Origin: Pseudomonadota bacterium
GTDB lineage: Bacteria > Desulfobacterota > JAPLJL01
Direction of reading: 5' to 3'
NCBI GenBank assembly: GCA_026388655.1
Contig: JAPLJI010000072.1
Location: 1-36,981 of the forward strand
DNA length: 36,981 nucleotides
Position numbers and translations under genes: made by a program. The notes beneath the pieces are model-generated. The model did not search any database. It worked only from the letters and a program-made list of their open reading frames with translations, and was not told where the DNA came from. Positions 1 to 7,550 of the stretch are shown piece by piece. The number at the start of each line of letters is the position of its first letter. Position 1 is the stretch's first letter.

Positions 1-1
1 C

Positions 2-199
2 TCTCACGCCGGTTTGGCCCGGAAGCTGAATGAATTGGAGAGGAAATACGATGCACAGTTCCGGGTAGTTTTCGACGCGATCCGGGAGCTAATGTCCCCG
101 CCAGAACTTCCGGATCCGGAGCCCCCGCCCCGCCGCCGGATTGGCTTCAGCGCGCGTGAAAAGGCAGGCAAATATTCGGCTAAGCGTGAAAGGCAGTAA
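2..199 (+). CDS. C-terminal part of an ORF6N-type (phage-antirepressor-like) protein
   Basis: The open frame enters from the left edge and stops at 197-199, so only about 65 C-terminal residues are visible. The stretch containing [20 protein letters not shown], followed by a proline-rich PPRRRIGF tail, is the typical end of chromosomal ORF6N-domain proteins. These have an N-terminal DNA-binding-like domain shared with phage antirepressors, then a coiled helix. The DNA-binding domain itself lies outside the window. A TTG at 14 could be read as a start, but the frame is open upstream of it and homologous proteins are longer, so I treat this as a truncated gene. Such proteins are usually scattered accessory genes of unknown role. 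The identification comes from recall of the C-terminal pattern. Confidence 0.6.
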   Translation, partial: SHAGLARKLNELERKYDAQFRVVFDAIRELMSPPELPDPEPPPRRRIGFSAREKAGKYSAKRERQ

Positions 200-312
200 T
201 TATTTCAAATGTCAAATAATAAAGGACGTCCCCGAAATTCGCGTGAGGGGTCGGGAGTTGGCCGAGCAAACTCCGGGGTTTTTAGGAGAAATAGAGAAGG
301 GGGAATAGTCTT

Positions 313-512
313 TTGAACATATCATCAGCGTCCCCTAAACACGACAAGTTGGATCATCAATAGATCCAGTTTGCCCAACATGCAAATCAACTATGGTACA
401 GGATCCAAAAGGAAAGACGAGCTCGGCAAATGTACATTGCCCAAAATGTAATATTTCTTTTGGTTTAGTCAATTCTGACAAATGCCCCAAATGCGGAGGC
501 CCTTTTTCATAA
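313..512 (+). pseudogene. possible frameshifted small zinc-ribbon protein
   Basis: Two overlapping short frames look like one broken gene. The first starts at TTG 313, behind a purine-rich GAGAAGGGGG, and stops at 359-361. The second is open from 339 to 512 in another frame and has no good start of its own. It encodes CPTCKS, then VHCPKCN, then KCPKCGGPFS and a stop, giving three CxxC knuckles typical of a zinc ribbon. Joining the frames near 340-350 would give a protein of about 65 residues. It could be a pseudogene, a sequencing error, or only a remnant. No function can be assigned. Both frames and the cysteine spacing are seen directly; the joining is inference. Confidence 0.35.
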
Positions 513-589
513 AGATAAATCCTTGAATCAGAGCCTCAGAATTACTTCGAAGTATTGCTAGATAAAGAGCGTGGACGACAAAAAGAATC

Positions 590-613
590 GGGGCATTGGT
601 TGCCCAATACCCC
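590..613. other. isolated hairpin in the gap before the NYN gene
   Basis: A 10-bp stem with one mismatch (GGGGCATTGG and CCAATACCCC) closes on a four-base loop. No T-run follows, so it is not a clear terminator. I see nothing else in 514-740 apart from AT-rich sequence leading to the ribosome binding site of the next gene. Confidence 0.4.
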
Positions 614-740
614 GGATTTAATATGCCCATGTTTGCCAAGCAACCATGGGGATTTAATTCTTTAAATTTTATTCTCTATTTGTAAGTTAATTTAACCATT
701 AGACTTATTTATGTCAAGTATTAAATAAAGGGGGAGGGAG

Positions 741-1289
741 ATGGAAGAAAGGGTAGCCATTTTCATCGACGGCAGCAATTTTTATCACACTCTGAAAGAA
801 TTGTTTGGCCGGGCATCAGTGAATTTTTCAAAGCTATCTGTAAAACTTACTGCCGAGCGGAAATTAATTAGAACTTATTATTACAACTCTCCGATAAATA
901 AAGAGACCGATTCAATAAAATATTCAAACCAGCAAAGATTTTTTGAAAATTTGAAAAGAATACCATATTTCCAAATATGCCTGGGCCGGCTCGAAAAAAG
1001 AACTAACTATTTTGATTTTAAAGGGGAAAAGCTCCAACACAATTATTTCATTGAGAAAGGGGTCGATGTCCATATCGCAACTGACATTTTACATTATGCA
1101 TACCTGAATAGTTATGACACGGCAATTTTGATAAGTGGTGATGGAGATTTTGTCGATGCGGTTATGGCAGTTAAATCACTCGGGAAACATGTGGAGAATG
1201 CTTTTCCAAAAAGATTTTATCACCTGCCTCCGGCTTGCGATAAGTTTATTCATCTGGACGATAAATTTCTCAGCGACTGTTGGATGTAG
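741..1289 (+). CDS. NYN-domain (LabA/DUF88-like) putative ribonuclease
   Basis: This 182-residue protein has the PIN-like NYN fold signature: VAIFIDGSNFYH near the N-terminus with Asp10, KGVDVHIATD around 106-115 with Asp109, and AILISGDGDFVDAV around 128-141 with Asp134 and Asp136. These acidic residues form the metal site that cleaves RNA in PIN/NYN nucleases. The length matches single-domain LabA-type proteins. A strong GGGGGAGGGAG ribosome binding site precedes ATG 741. It stands alone between accessory genes, with no visible partner that would show its RNA target. Local base use is AT-richer than in the metabolic genes downstream, which fits an acquired gene. Substrate and role are unknown. 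Confidence 0.85.
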   Translation: MEERVAIFIDGSNFYHTLKELFGRASVNFSKLSVKLTAERKLIRTYYYNSPINKETDSIKYSNQQRFFENLKRIPYFQICLGRLEKRTNYFDFKGEKLQHNYFIEKGVDVHIATDILHYAYLNSYDTAILISGDGDFVDAVMAVKSLGKHVENAFPKRFYHLPPACDKFIHLDDKFLSDCWM

Positions 1290-1579
1290 ACGAGGGGGAC
1301 GTAGTTCCGTCCTCCTGCGCTAAAGCTTCTGACTACGCCAAGGCTAAGTCGGACAGGCCGAAGGACAGGAGCTTCGAAGGATAAATTAGTTCCGTTATTA
1401 TTTTGCCCGCGAGAGTTCGTTAAATAATTGACGATTGAAAGCTGGTAGATAGAAGATGGGAGATAGGAGATAGCAGTAAAAAATGAGATTGCCGCGCCCG
1501 TTATCAAGGCCATTTAGCGGAGTTTAAAGTCTCAGTTCACCGCAATGACGAGATGAAATATCAGAAAATTGAGCGTTTA
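1290..1579. repeat. repeat-filled gap between the NYN gene and the toxin-antitoxin pair
   Basis: No gene is visible here. It holds an 8-bp hairpin directly after the NYN stop (GGGGGACG with CGTCCTCC, about 1296-1318). A CCAAGGC/GGACAGGCCGAAGGAC repeat relic follows at about 1336-1367, then a heptad tract at 1443-1477, and then a copy of the GAGATTGCCGCGCCCG ... CGCAATGACGAG repeat (1485-1552), which occurs again at 2235-2274. Confidence 0.6.
1443..1477. repeat. 7-nt period tract (TGGTAGA/TAGGAGA type)
   Basis: Five consecutive 7-nt units can be laid out as TGGTAGA, TAGAAGA, TGGGAGA, TAGGAGA and TAGCAGT. It is one of a set of heptad tracts, each with a different unit, found in most gaps of this window. 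Confidence 0.75.
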
Positions 1580-1601
1580 TTTGTATGGTATAATTTACAA
1601 A
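1580..1601 (+). promoter_or_regulatory. extended -10 promoter and palindromic operator of the toxin-antitoxin operon
   Basis: TATAAT at 1589-1594 is preceded by TG one base upstream (1586-1587), an extended -10 that needs no strong -35. The box sits inside an inverted repeat, TTTGTA (1580-1585) and TACAAA (1596-1601). Repressors made by type II antitoxins commonly bind such palindromes over their own promoter. The predicted start of transcription is about 20 bases before the antitoxin ATG. Confidence 0.6.
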
Positions 1602-1622
1602 ATCAATCGGAGGGAAAAGACG

Positions 1623-1868
1623 ATGAAATACAAGGTCAAGGAAGAAGCAGCGCAGTACGTTATTGACAAGAAAGGTAAGCCCAAGGCAGTGATCCTCCCG
1701 GTAGAGGAATATCAAAGAATCCTCGTCCTTATTTCGGAATTGACAGACCGGAAGGAGTCAAAAAATCTCTCTCGATCCAGGGAATTTAAAAAGCTGGTCC
1801 GGAGAGGTTTAAAAGAAATCAAGGAAAAGAAAGCAATACCCTGGGACGAGGTTTGGAATGAATTATGA
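1623..1868 (+). CDS. antitoxin of a type II toxin-antitoxin pair (Phd/RelB-like)
   Basis: This 81-residue protein has an N-terminal part (KYKVKEEAAQYVIDKKGKPKAVILPVEEYQRIL) that matches the Phd/YefM-RelB style of antitoxin. Such proteins bind DNA as dimers through the N-terminus and wrap the toxin with a charged C-terminal tail, here about residues 45-81 and rich in Lys, Arg and Glu. I chose ATG 1623 over an in-frame upstream start at 1569 because a CGGAGGG site lies just before it and the -10 box at 1589-1594 falls between the two. The gene overlaps the toxin by 11 bases, the usual arrangement for translational coupling. The operator at 1580-1601 suggests autorepression. Confidence 0.8.
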   Translation: MKYKVKEEAAQYVIDKKGKPKAVILPVEEYQRILVLISELTDRKESKNLSRSREFKKLVRRGLKEIKEKKAIPWDEVWNEL

Positions 1869-2208
1869 AGTCCGTTTGACCGACACTCTTCAGAAATCTT
1901 TAAAGATTCTGAAGAAAAAATTCCCTCGGATTAAAGAAGACCTTCTCCCAATCGTTCAATCGCTGGAAAAAGAACCATTCTGGGGCGAGCGAATTCCCGG
2001 CTGGAAGGGTGAAATCTGGAAAATCAGGGTAAAAAGTTCGGATCTTCAAAAGGGTAAAAGCGGGGGATTCCGGTTGATTTATCGCTGGAAGGAAAAAGAA
2101 AAGGAGGTCTTTCTTCTTACGGTTTATTTCAAAAGCGATAAACCGGATATCTCAGGCGCCGAAATAGAGGATATTCTCAAAAAGCTGAATAATGAATTAG
2201 AGAAATAG
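1858..2208 (+). CDS. RelE/ParE-type toxin
   Basis: This 116-residue basic protein has YEVRLTDTLQKSLKILKKKFPRIKEDL at the start and a core of IWKIRVKSSDLQKGKSGGFRLIYRWKEKEKEVFLLTVYFKSDK. That beta-sheet core is typical of the RelE/ParE superfamily. RelE members cut mRNA at the ribosome and ParE members block gyrase; the sequence alone does not decide between them. It overlaps the upstream antitoxin by 11 bases, so the pair forms one operon. It is slightly longer than the usual 85-100 residues because of a C-terminal helix (EIEDILKKLNNELEK). Family assignment is from fold pattern and context. Confidence 0.78.
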   Translation: MNYEVRLTDTLQKSLKILKKKFPRIKEDLLPIVQSLEKEPFWGERIPGWKGEIWKIRVKSSDLQKGKSGGFRLIYRWKEKEKEVFLLTVYFKSDKPDISGAEIEDILKKLNNELEK

Positions 2209-2508
2209 TTTTTTGCGGGAATAAGCGTAAGATCGAGATTGCCGCGCCCGCTTTAGCGTGCTCGCAATGACGAGTTGAAATTATGACCCCCTCACACCCC
2301 CCGCCCCTCGACTCCGCTTGGGTCAAGCCCTCTCCCACGGAGGGGAGAGGGGATTCTATAAAGGAAATGTAGATTGAAGAAAATTAATATCGCAGCCTGA
2401 AGGCTGCGGCTACCTTGAACCTTGCCTCCGGCCCGTATGGGCCTAGGGCCCGGAGGGAACTTTGAACCTTGAACCCTGAGCCTTGACCTTTGAGCTTTGA
2501 GCTTTTTA
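2209..2508. repeat. gap made of four different repeat types
   Basis: No gene is visible. In order it holds the GAGATTGCCGCGCCCG ... CGCAATGACGAG repeat (2235-2274), a CCTCTCCC/GGGGAGAGG repeat (about 2290-2354), a hairpin GCAGCCT-GA-AGGCTGC followed by GGCTAC (2392-2413, also at 5129-5150 and, inverted, 21249-21271), a GGCCC-rich palindrome (about 2427-2455), and a heptad tract (2458-2506). Confidence 0.7.
2458..2506. repeat. 7-nt period tract (AACCTTG/AGCTTTG type)
   Basis: Seven perfect-length units follow one another: AACTTTG, AACCTTG, AACCCTG, AGCCTTG, ACCTTTG, AGCTTTG, AGCTTTT. The tract ends two bases before the acsE stop codon (2509-2511). Confidence 0.85.
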
Positions 2509-3430
2509 TTACGCTTCCAACCAGAGGTGTGAGTAGACGGTGTGACCCAGAAGGACGCGGGCGGTTTTGTAGTACTTGAGCTCGATCTCCGAAAGGGAGT
2601 TCTTGTCCACGGACTCGCCGTCCATCAGCCGGTGGATGAGCTTCTCGATCTCAGGTTTCTTTCCCCGGGCGATCTCGATCAGCTCCTGGTCGAATGAATT
2701 CACGATCGCGGAAGACAGGCCGTAACGCTTGAGCATGATGAAATAGGTTTTGTCCAGCCAGTGCCGGAGCTCGGCGGGTGCGCCGTTCGAGATATTGGAT
2801 AGCCCGCAGGTGGAGCCGCAGCCCGGGGCGATATCGGCGAGCAGGCTCTGGAAGGTGAGGCAGGATTTGACCTGGTTGATTTCGACGCTGACCGGGGAGA
2901 TGATGGGGTCAATCAGGATATTATCGTTGGGAATCCCGAATTCGGACGCTTTCTGAAGAGATATTATCGTTGGGAATCCCGAATTCGGACGCTTTCTGAA
3001 GAAAGTCCACTGCCATTATGGCCCGCTCGTTTTCGTCCCGGGGCATGCCTTCCGCCCCCCAGAGAAGGGCGATGACATAGGACCCGTGTTTTTTCGCGAG
3101 CGGCAGGAGCCGTTCCGCCCGGCCGGGCTGGAGGGAGACGGAGTTGATGATCGCCTTGCCCCGGTGGGCTGCCAGGCCCGCCTCCATCGCGTCCATGTTG
3201 GTGGTGTCGAGGCTCAGGGGAAGGATGACAACTTCCTGGATGGTTTTCACCGCCCAGCCCAGGAGATCAGGCCCGTCTTTCCGAGCGGGGCCGATATTCA
3301 CGTCGATATAATCAATCCCGGCCTGGACCTCGGCCCGGGCCATGTCCTGGATCGGCTGGCCTTTTCTTTCCTTGAGCGCCGGGCCCAGGGTCTTGGACAT
3401 GATGTTAAGATTCTCACCGATCAGAAGCAT
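2509..3430 (-). pseudogene. acsE: methyl-tetrahydrofolate:corrinoid/iron-sulfur protein methyltransferase, frameshifted
   Basis: AcsE moves the methyl group from methyl-THF to the cobalt of the AcsCD corrinoid protein. The N-terminal frame (ATG at 3430) reads MLLIGENLNIMSKTLGPAL, then DYIDVNIGPARKDGPDLL and LSLDTTNMDAMEAGL, the pterin-binding TIM barrel of the DHPS-like family. It breaks near 2960. The C-terminal frame contains SPVSVEINQ, APGCGSTCGLSNISNG and the end HTVYSHLWLEA. An exact 43-nt tandem duplication (2917-2959 and 2960-3002) causes the shift; removing one copy restores a 292-residue protein. The start has a good AAGGAG site and the gene is last in the CODH/ACS run. It may be a true mutation or an assembly error. 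Confidence 0.85.
2917..3002. repeat. exact 43-nt tandem duplication inside acsE
   Basis: Two identical 43-base copies lie head to tail, beginning GATATTATCGTTGGGAATCC and ending CTTTCTGAAGA. Because 43 is not a multiple of three, the acsE frame shifts by one. Confidence 0.95.
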
Positions 3431-3445
3431 GGTTAACTCCTTATT

Positions 3446-3494
3446 GATTGGTCATAGGTCATAGGTGATAGGTCATAGGTAATAGGGAATAGGG
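3446..3494. repeat. 7-nt period tract (CATAGGT/AATAGGG type) upstream of acsE
   Basis: Seven units: GATTGGT, CATAGGT, CATAGGT, GATAGGT, CATAGGT, AATAGGG, AATAGGG. It lies 15 bases upstream of the acsE start. A hairpin repeat beginning GTCATCCTGATCCCG and ending CAGAATGACAAG follows at about 3527-3582. Confidence 0.85.
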
Positions 3495-3593
3495 AAAAAC
3501 CGAGATTCTTCGCCCTTCGTTTCTTGTCATCCTGATCCCGTCTCTGACGGGAGAAGGATCTCGAAGGGCTCAGAATGACAAGAATAGTGTGTT

Positions 3594-3670
3594 CTGCTTA
3601 CTGTCTTATACCCTATGCTCTTTGCCCTTTGCTCTTTGCTGGTTACTGCCTACTGCCTACTGCCTACTTC
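3594..3670. repeat. 7-nt period tract (TTGCCCT/CTACTGC type) entering acsC
   Basis: Eleven units can be read in register: CTGCTTA, CTGTCTT, ATACCCT, ATGCTCT, TTGCCCT, TTGCTCT, TTGCTGG, TTACTGC, CTACTGC, CTACTGC, CTACTTC. The last unit contains the acsC stop codon (3664-3666), so the tract runs into the coding end. Confidence 0.85.
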
Positions 3671-5007
3671 AATTCTTTGAGGAACGGTGTGATGTGTTGC
3701 GCTTCCCGCGGGCCGATAATAATCTTCCAGCCCGCCAGCTCTTCTTCCAGCTCCCCGCTCAACCCCGCCACCATCCCGGGGATAACCAGGCGCTGGTTGG
3801 AGACTTTCTGGTCGATCCCGCATTTTTTCACGTAAGCGGCGATCCCGTCGGCGGCGAATTTCCCGGCGGCCCAGGCGGTGACCACGGAAAGACCCTCGGT
3901 ATTAAAAACGATCAGCCAGGCCGGGAGCTTGGAGTTCTCCACCTCGCCCGAGACGATGAAGTAGGTTAAAGAGAAGTTGGTGGTGATCAGGACCGGGGAA
4001 TCCGCCGTCGGGCCGTTGATCTCATAGATGCCGGGGCTGGTGGCCATGGGGCGCTGGGGATCGGTAAAGATGTTCATCCGCTCCAGGAGAAGCGGGAAGA
4101 GAACCTCGCCCGGGACGTCGGAAAGGGTTACGATCCCGGCATACTTGGCGATGAACACCGAGGCATAAAGGGCTTCCTTGAGGAGATCATCGGTCATCAG
4201 GCAGGGAAAGGTGATTGTCGGGAAGCCCAGGGCCTTGTTCTGGGCGGCAATTACCGCCCGGCGGATCATCACCTGTTCCTCGAAAGCTTTTCCGATGGCT
4301 CGGGTGCCGGTATCCAGCACCAGGTCATTCAATCCCGCCGCCTGGAGTTCACTGGAAAGCGCGACTAACGATTCCAGATCTTTCCCGTGGACGATCAGGG
4401 GAAGACCTTTGCTTTTGGCGATCTCCGCCATGGCCTTGGAATTCTCCGTGGTGGCCGGACCGACCAAGGGTTTCCGGTTTGCCACCTTTTCCAGCCCGGC
4501 TTTTAAGACCTCGGGGTTTTCGGACCGGAGGATCAAAGGAGCAAGGGTGAGCCCGGCGACTTTTTGGACGAGGGCGGCAAATTTCTCCGCGTTCCCGCTT
4601 TCCGCATCGATCAGGACGAGGTCGGCCTTGAGCTTGAGCCCCACCCGTTCGTAGACATTCCGGTTGAAATTATTCAGCTTGGCCTCCACCAGGGAATCGG
4701 GCTCTTTATCGGTAACCCGCAGCGCGATGCCGGTGGGATTATAGAAGGTTTTTTCATGGCGGAACTGGACGGTTTCCCCGCCGACCTTGACGGTTCTTTC
4801 CCCCGCGCCGATCGTGACCGTTCGGATCGGGGGGGCGGCGGCATGGGAAAGCTTGGCCTTGGATTCCTCGGAGACGTGCGGGCACAGGGAAAGCTCGGCC
4901 TGCCCGGAAGCCAGCTTCATCGCGAAAGCCATGCAGGTCGGCACCCCGCAGTCCTTGCAGTTGGTTTTCGGCAGGAGTTTGTAGATTTCAATTCCGCTCA
5001 AAGCCAT
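3664..5007 (-). CDS. acsC: corrinoid/iron-sulfur protein large (gamma) subunit
   Basis: This 447-residue protein carries the methyl group on cobalt between AcsE and AcsB. The N-terminal [4Fe-4S] motif is seen as Cys17, Cys20, Cys25 and Cys42 (TNCKDCGVPTCMAF ... LSLCPHV). This cluster reductively reactivates the cobalt. The middle part is a TIM barrel (for example KPLVGPATTEN and IVHGKDLESL) and the C-terminal third is the corrinoid-binding domain. Length agrees with Moorella-type AcsC. The start at 5007 has a GGGAGGA site. It lies between acsB and acsE in the transcription order, separated from acsB by a 200-base repeat-filled gap. It forms a heterodimer with AcsD, encoded further upstream in the same run. 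Confidence 0.95.
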   Translation of the reverse strand: MALSGIEIYKLLPKTNCKDCGVPTCMAFAMKLASGQAELSLCPHVSEESKAKLSHAAAPPIRTVTIGAGERTVKVGGETVQFRHEKTFYNPTGIALRVTDKEPDSLVEAKLNNFNRNVYERVGLKLKADLVLIDAESGNAEKFAALVQKVAGLTLAPLILRSENPEVLKAGLEKVANRKPLVGPATTENSKAMAEIAKSKGLPLIVHGKDLESLVALSSELQAAGLNDLVLDTGTRAIGKAFEEQVMIRRAVIAAQNKALGFPTITFPCLMTDDLLKEALYASVFIAKYAGIVTLSDVPGEVLFPLLLERMNIFTDPQRPMATSPGIYEINGPTADSPVLITTNFSLTYFIVSGEVENSKLPAWLIVFNTEGLSVVTAWAAGKFAADGIAAYVKKCGIDQKVSNQRLVIPGMVAGLSGELEEELAGWKIIIGPREAQHITPFLKELK

Positions 5008-5023
5008 TTCAATCCTCCCTCAT

Positions 5024-5058
5024 TATCAATTACCAATAACCAAGCTCCAATAACTAAA
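5024..5058. repeat. 7-nt period tract (TACCAAT/AACCAAG type)
   Basis: Five units, TATCAAT, TACCAAT, AACCAAG, CTCCAAT and AACTAAA, lie just upstream of the acsC start. A CAGATTGC ... CGCAATGAC repeat follows at about 5061-5093. Confidence 0.7.
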
Positions 5059-5105
5059 TTCAGATTGCTTCGTCGCTTCGCTCCTCGCAATGACTAACTT
5101 GATAG

Positions 5106-5125
5106 CCCGATAAATCGGGCAACTA
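5106..5125. repeat. 20-nt fragment of the MITE-like element
   Basis: CCCGATAAATCGGGCAACTA is the exact reverse complement of 11181-11200, the inner end of the element at 11165-11291. It suggests a decayed copy. It is followed by the hairpin GCAGGCT-GA-AGCCTGC plus GGCTAC (5129-5150). Confidence 0.7.
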
Positions 5126-5153
5126 CGCGCAGGCTGAAGCCTGCGGCTACCAT

Positions 5154-5209
5154 CTGCTTACTGCTTGCTCCCTACGCTCTGCTCTATGCCCTATGCCTAC
5201 TGCTTACTT
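5154..5209. repeat. 7-nt period tract (CTGCTTA/CCCTATG type) entering acsB
   Basis: Eight units: CTGCTTA, CTGCTTG, CTCCCTA, CGCTCTG, CTCTATG, CCCTATG, CCTACTG, CTTACTT. The final unit includes the first bases of the acsB stop codon (5208-5210 on the plus strand). Confidence 0.8.
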
Positions 5210-7412
5210 ATAGCATCGGCGTCATTTCGATGGCCGGGTGCTTTTTCTCCATCAGAAAGGGCAGGATTTCCTCTTCGCTGGCGCCGACGGTTTCATCGGC
5301 AATCCGATCCAGGAGGTCGGGAATTCCCAGGGCCTCCCCCCGTTTCTTCATCCGCTCGGCGATTTCCTCCTTGAGCCGCTTGGGCATCCAGACGATGCGC
5401 TTGGTCCCGCCCTCGGCGGACAGGTATTTGGGGCTGGTGATGAAGAATTTCGAGTGGCCGACGAACCCCGGCGTCACCTGCCCGCCCCCGACCGACCCGG
5501 CCAGGGTGGTGAATTTCATCCCGCTCGGGGTCATCCCGGCGAAATCGCGGTCCACGACCATGACCCCGTTGGCCAGGGGCAGGATCGCGGTGATGCATTC
5601 AAAACAGCCGCAGGAAGTCATGGGCGCCCGCATGATCCCGTAAGTGTCCATTGCTTCCACCTTGCCCCGCGAGGCCTTGCGGACGAACTCGTTGACGCCT
5701 TTCCACTGCCCGTAGACCGGGTCGATCGTCTCGCCTTTGATCACCGGCTGATTGGGCCCGGTGGGGTTGATCTCGTTCGAGGCCTTGCAGTCCAGCCAGT
5801 TGTAGGCCCCGCAGAGGCCGGGGCGCTCGGGGGTGACCACGCAGACGTGGCTGGGGGCGAAGGACTGGCAGAGGGTGCAGGAGTAGAAGGTTTCCACGGA
5901 TTCATCTTTCATCCCGGCCAGGCGCTCATCGCGGTGCTGGTAAACCGCGCGGGCCTTCTCGATGATTTCCTTCACCTTTTCCGGCTGGGTATAGATTTTG
6001 ACCTGGACCTTGTCGAAGACCGTGCCGAAATCGGAGTGAAGCTTGGAATGAAGGATGGACCCGAGGTGGGAGAGGCGGAAGCCCTTTTCCACGGCGGATT
6101 TGGCGATCCGGACCCAGGCGATATCCCGCTGTCCGATGTGCATCAACCCCTGGGCGTAATTGAGGAGATGATGGATCTGCCGCTCGAGGATGGGCTCGAA
6201 GTCGTCCTGCATGCTTCTCCCGGCTACCTCCACGACAATGGCCAGGGGCAGGCGCGAGGGGGCTTTGACATCGGTAATCTCGGGCCCGATCACCTCGATT
6301 TTGCCGTCCTCAACTTCGGTCATGTCCCGGGTGGTGAGCCATTCCACGGCCTGGGTTTTTCCCCCGCCGCATTCCAGGTGAATATCCTCCCCCCGGACCC
6401 GCTCGCCCTCGAAGGCGGCCCCGTAGGCCACGGGGATGGGAACCTTGGTGATGGTGACCTTCAGGCCCCGGACCTCGACGCACTTGGCCACGATCTCGGA
6501 GTGGGGGATGTTGGAGACCACGTGCTCGTAGGTGCAGATCCCGGTGGGCAGGATCTGGGGGATGGGGGTGTCGGCGATGACCGGGAAGCCGTAGTTGATC
6601 GCCCCGGCGGCGGTGGCGTACCATTCGTCGCTCACGTAGCCGAGGGCCAGGACGAAGGCGAAAACCCGGTCCTTGTTGTAGATCAGGATTTTTCGGAAAT
6701 CCCCGGGCTTGATCCCCCCGAAGCTCATGGCCGCCCGGGTGGCGAAACCCAGGGCGAAGACGGCGGCGCTGATGTCCGGCCCGAAGGGAACCAGCCGGGT
6801 GGGCCAGCCGATCTGGACCCCGGCTTCCACCAGCTGCTCGGAGAAGCGCCGGCCTTCGTTCTCGGCGCACATGAAGACATAGAGATTTTTTTCCAGGAGC
6901 TCCTGGGCGATACGGGCGGCCACCTGGGCGTTGGGGGCGGCGCCGGCGATGGCGGCGAAGCCGGGGGCGGTGCCGTCCACGAACTCGACCCCGCGCTTGC
7001 GGAGGATGACGTCATCAGCCGCGCCCAGCCAGAGTTTCCCCTCCTTGGGATCTTCCGCCGGCAGGTAAAAATCCGGGGTTTTCAGATAGCGGATGGCCTC
7101 GATGATCTCCTCGGCGAAAAGGGTGCCCATCCCCGCGTCCAGGGCCGGGGCCAGGTATGGCAGGTTAAGGGTTTCCTTGACCGGGGGAGGGGTCAGGCGA
7201 TGGCACCATTCCAGGACCGGCTTGATGTCGCCCAGGTTTTTGACCGGGAGGCCCAGCATGCCGTAGATGATGGGCAGGTAATACCCGGTGTTGGGAAAGC
7301 CGACCTCCTGCTTGGGACCCCATTTTTCCAGGGCTTCCTGGTATTCCTTTTCGGCCCGGGCCAGGATCTTGTTGGCTCCCCGGATGGCCGCCGCCGCGAT
7401 GATTTTGGACAT
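5208..7412 (-). CDS. acsB: acetyl-CoA synthase (CODH/ACS alpha subunit)
   Basis: AcsB joins a methyl group from the corrinoid protein, CO from CODH and CoA to make acetyl-CoA at the nickel A-cluster. The 734-residue length matches full bacterial AcsB (729 in Moorella), with the N-terminal CODH-contact domain present. The A-cluster cysteines are visible as Cys512, Cys515, Cys524 and Cys534 (YSCTLCQSF ... SHVCVVTPERPGLC), a constant +6 shift from the Moorella positions. The Cys-Gly-Cys site for the distal nickel is at 601-603 (TSCGCFECI). The AAGGAG site before ATG 7412 supports the start. A heptad tract lies between this start and cooS. Confidence 0.97.
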   Translation of the reverse strand: MSKIIAAAAIRGANKILARAEKEYQEALEKWGPKQEVGFPNTGYYLPIIYGMLGLPVKNLGDIKPVLEWCHRLTPPPVKETLNLPYLAPALDAGMGTLFAEEIIEAIRYLKTPDFYLPAEDPKEGKLWLGAADDVILRKRGVEFVDGTAPGFAAIAGAAPNAQVAARIAQELLEKNLYVFMCAENEGRRFSEQLVEAGVQIGWPTRLVPFGPDISAAVFALGFATRAAMSFGGIKPGDFRKILIYNKDRVFAFVLALGYVSDEWYATAAGAINYGFPVIADTPIPQILPTGICTYEHVVSNIPHSEIVAKCVEVRGLKVTITKVPIPVAYGAAFEGERVRGEDIHLECGGGKTQAVEWLTTRDMTEVEDGKIEVIGPEITDVKAPSRLPLAIVVEVAGRSMQDDFEPILERQIHHLLNYAQGLMHIGQRDIAWVRIAKSAVEKGFRLSHLGSILHSKLHSDFGTVFDKVQVKIYTQPEKVKEIIEKARAVYQHRDERLAGMKDESVETFYSCTLCQSFAPSHVCVVTPERPGLCGAYNWLDCKASNEINPTGPNQPVIKGETIDPVYGQWKGVNEFVRKASRGKVEAMDTYGIMRAPMTSCGCFECITAILPLANGVMVVDRDFAGMTPSGMKFTTLAGSVGGGQVTPGFVGHSKFFITSPKYLSAEGGTKRIVWMPKRLKEEIAERMKKRGEALGIPDLLDRIADETVGASEEEILPFLMEKKHPAIEMTPML

Positions 7413-7433
7413 TTACATTTCTCCTTGATAAAT

Positions 7434-7511
7434 GATCAGGTTCAAGGTTCAGCGTTCAAGGTTCAGAGGTTCAGAGGTGTCAACCGTGAACGTTGAACGT
7501 GGAACAGTTTC
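7434..7511. repeat. 7-nt period tract (TTCAAGG then CGTTGAA type)
   Basis: Units run GATCAGG, TTCAAGG, TTCAGCG, TTCAAGG, TTCAGAG, then after a one-base slip TTCAGAG, GTGTCAA, CCGTGAA, CGTTGAA, CGTGGAA, CAGTTTC. It occupies most of the gap between cooS and acsB. Confidence 0.8.
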
Positions 7512-7550
7512 GATTTAACCCTTTATGTTATTCCAGTTCCCTTCTCATGC

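Noticed and set aside
3446-3670. Possible CRISPR array from the repeated short words.
   Set aside because: The period is 7 bases without spacers and no cas genes are present.
5238-7496. A 752-codon open frame on the plus strand opposite acsB.
   Set aside because: It is antisense to a clearly identified acsB with intact A-cluster ligands, and its product is a low-complexity Gly/Asp/His/Pro-rich string typical of shadows in GC-rich genes.
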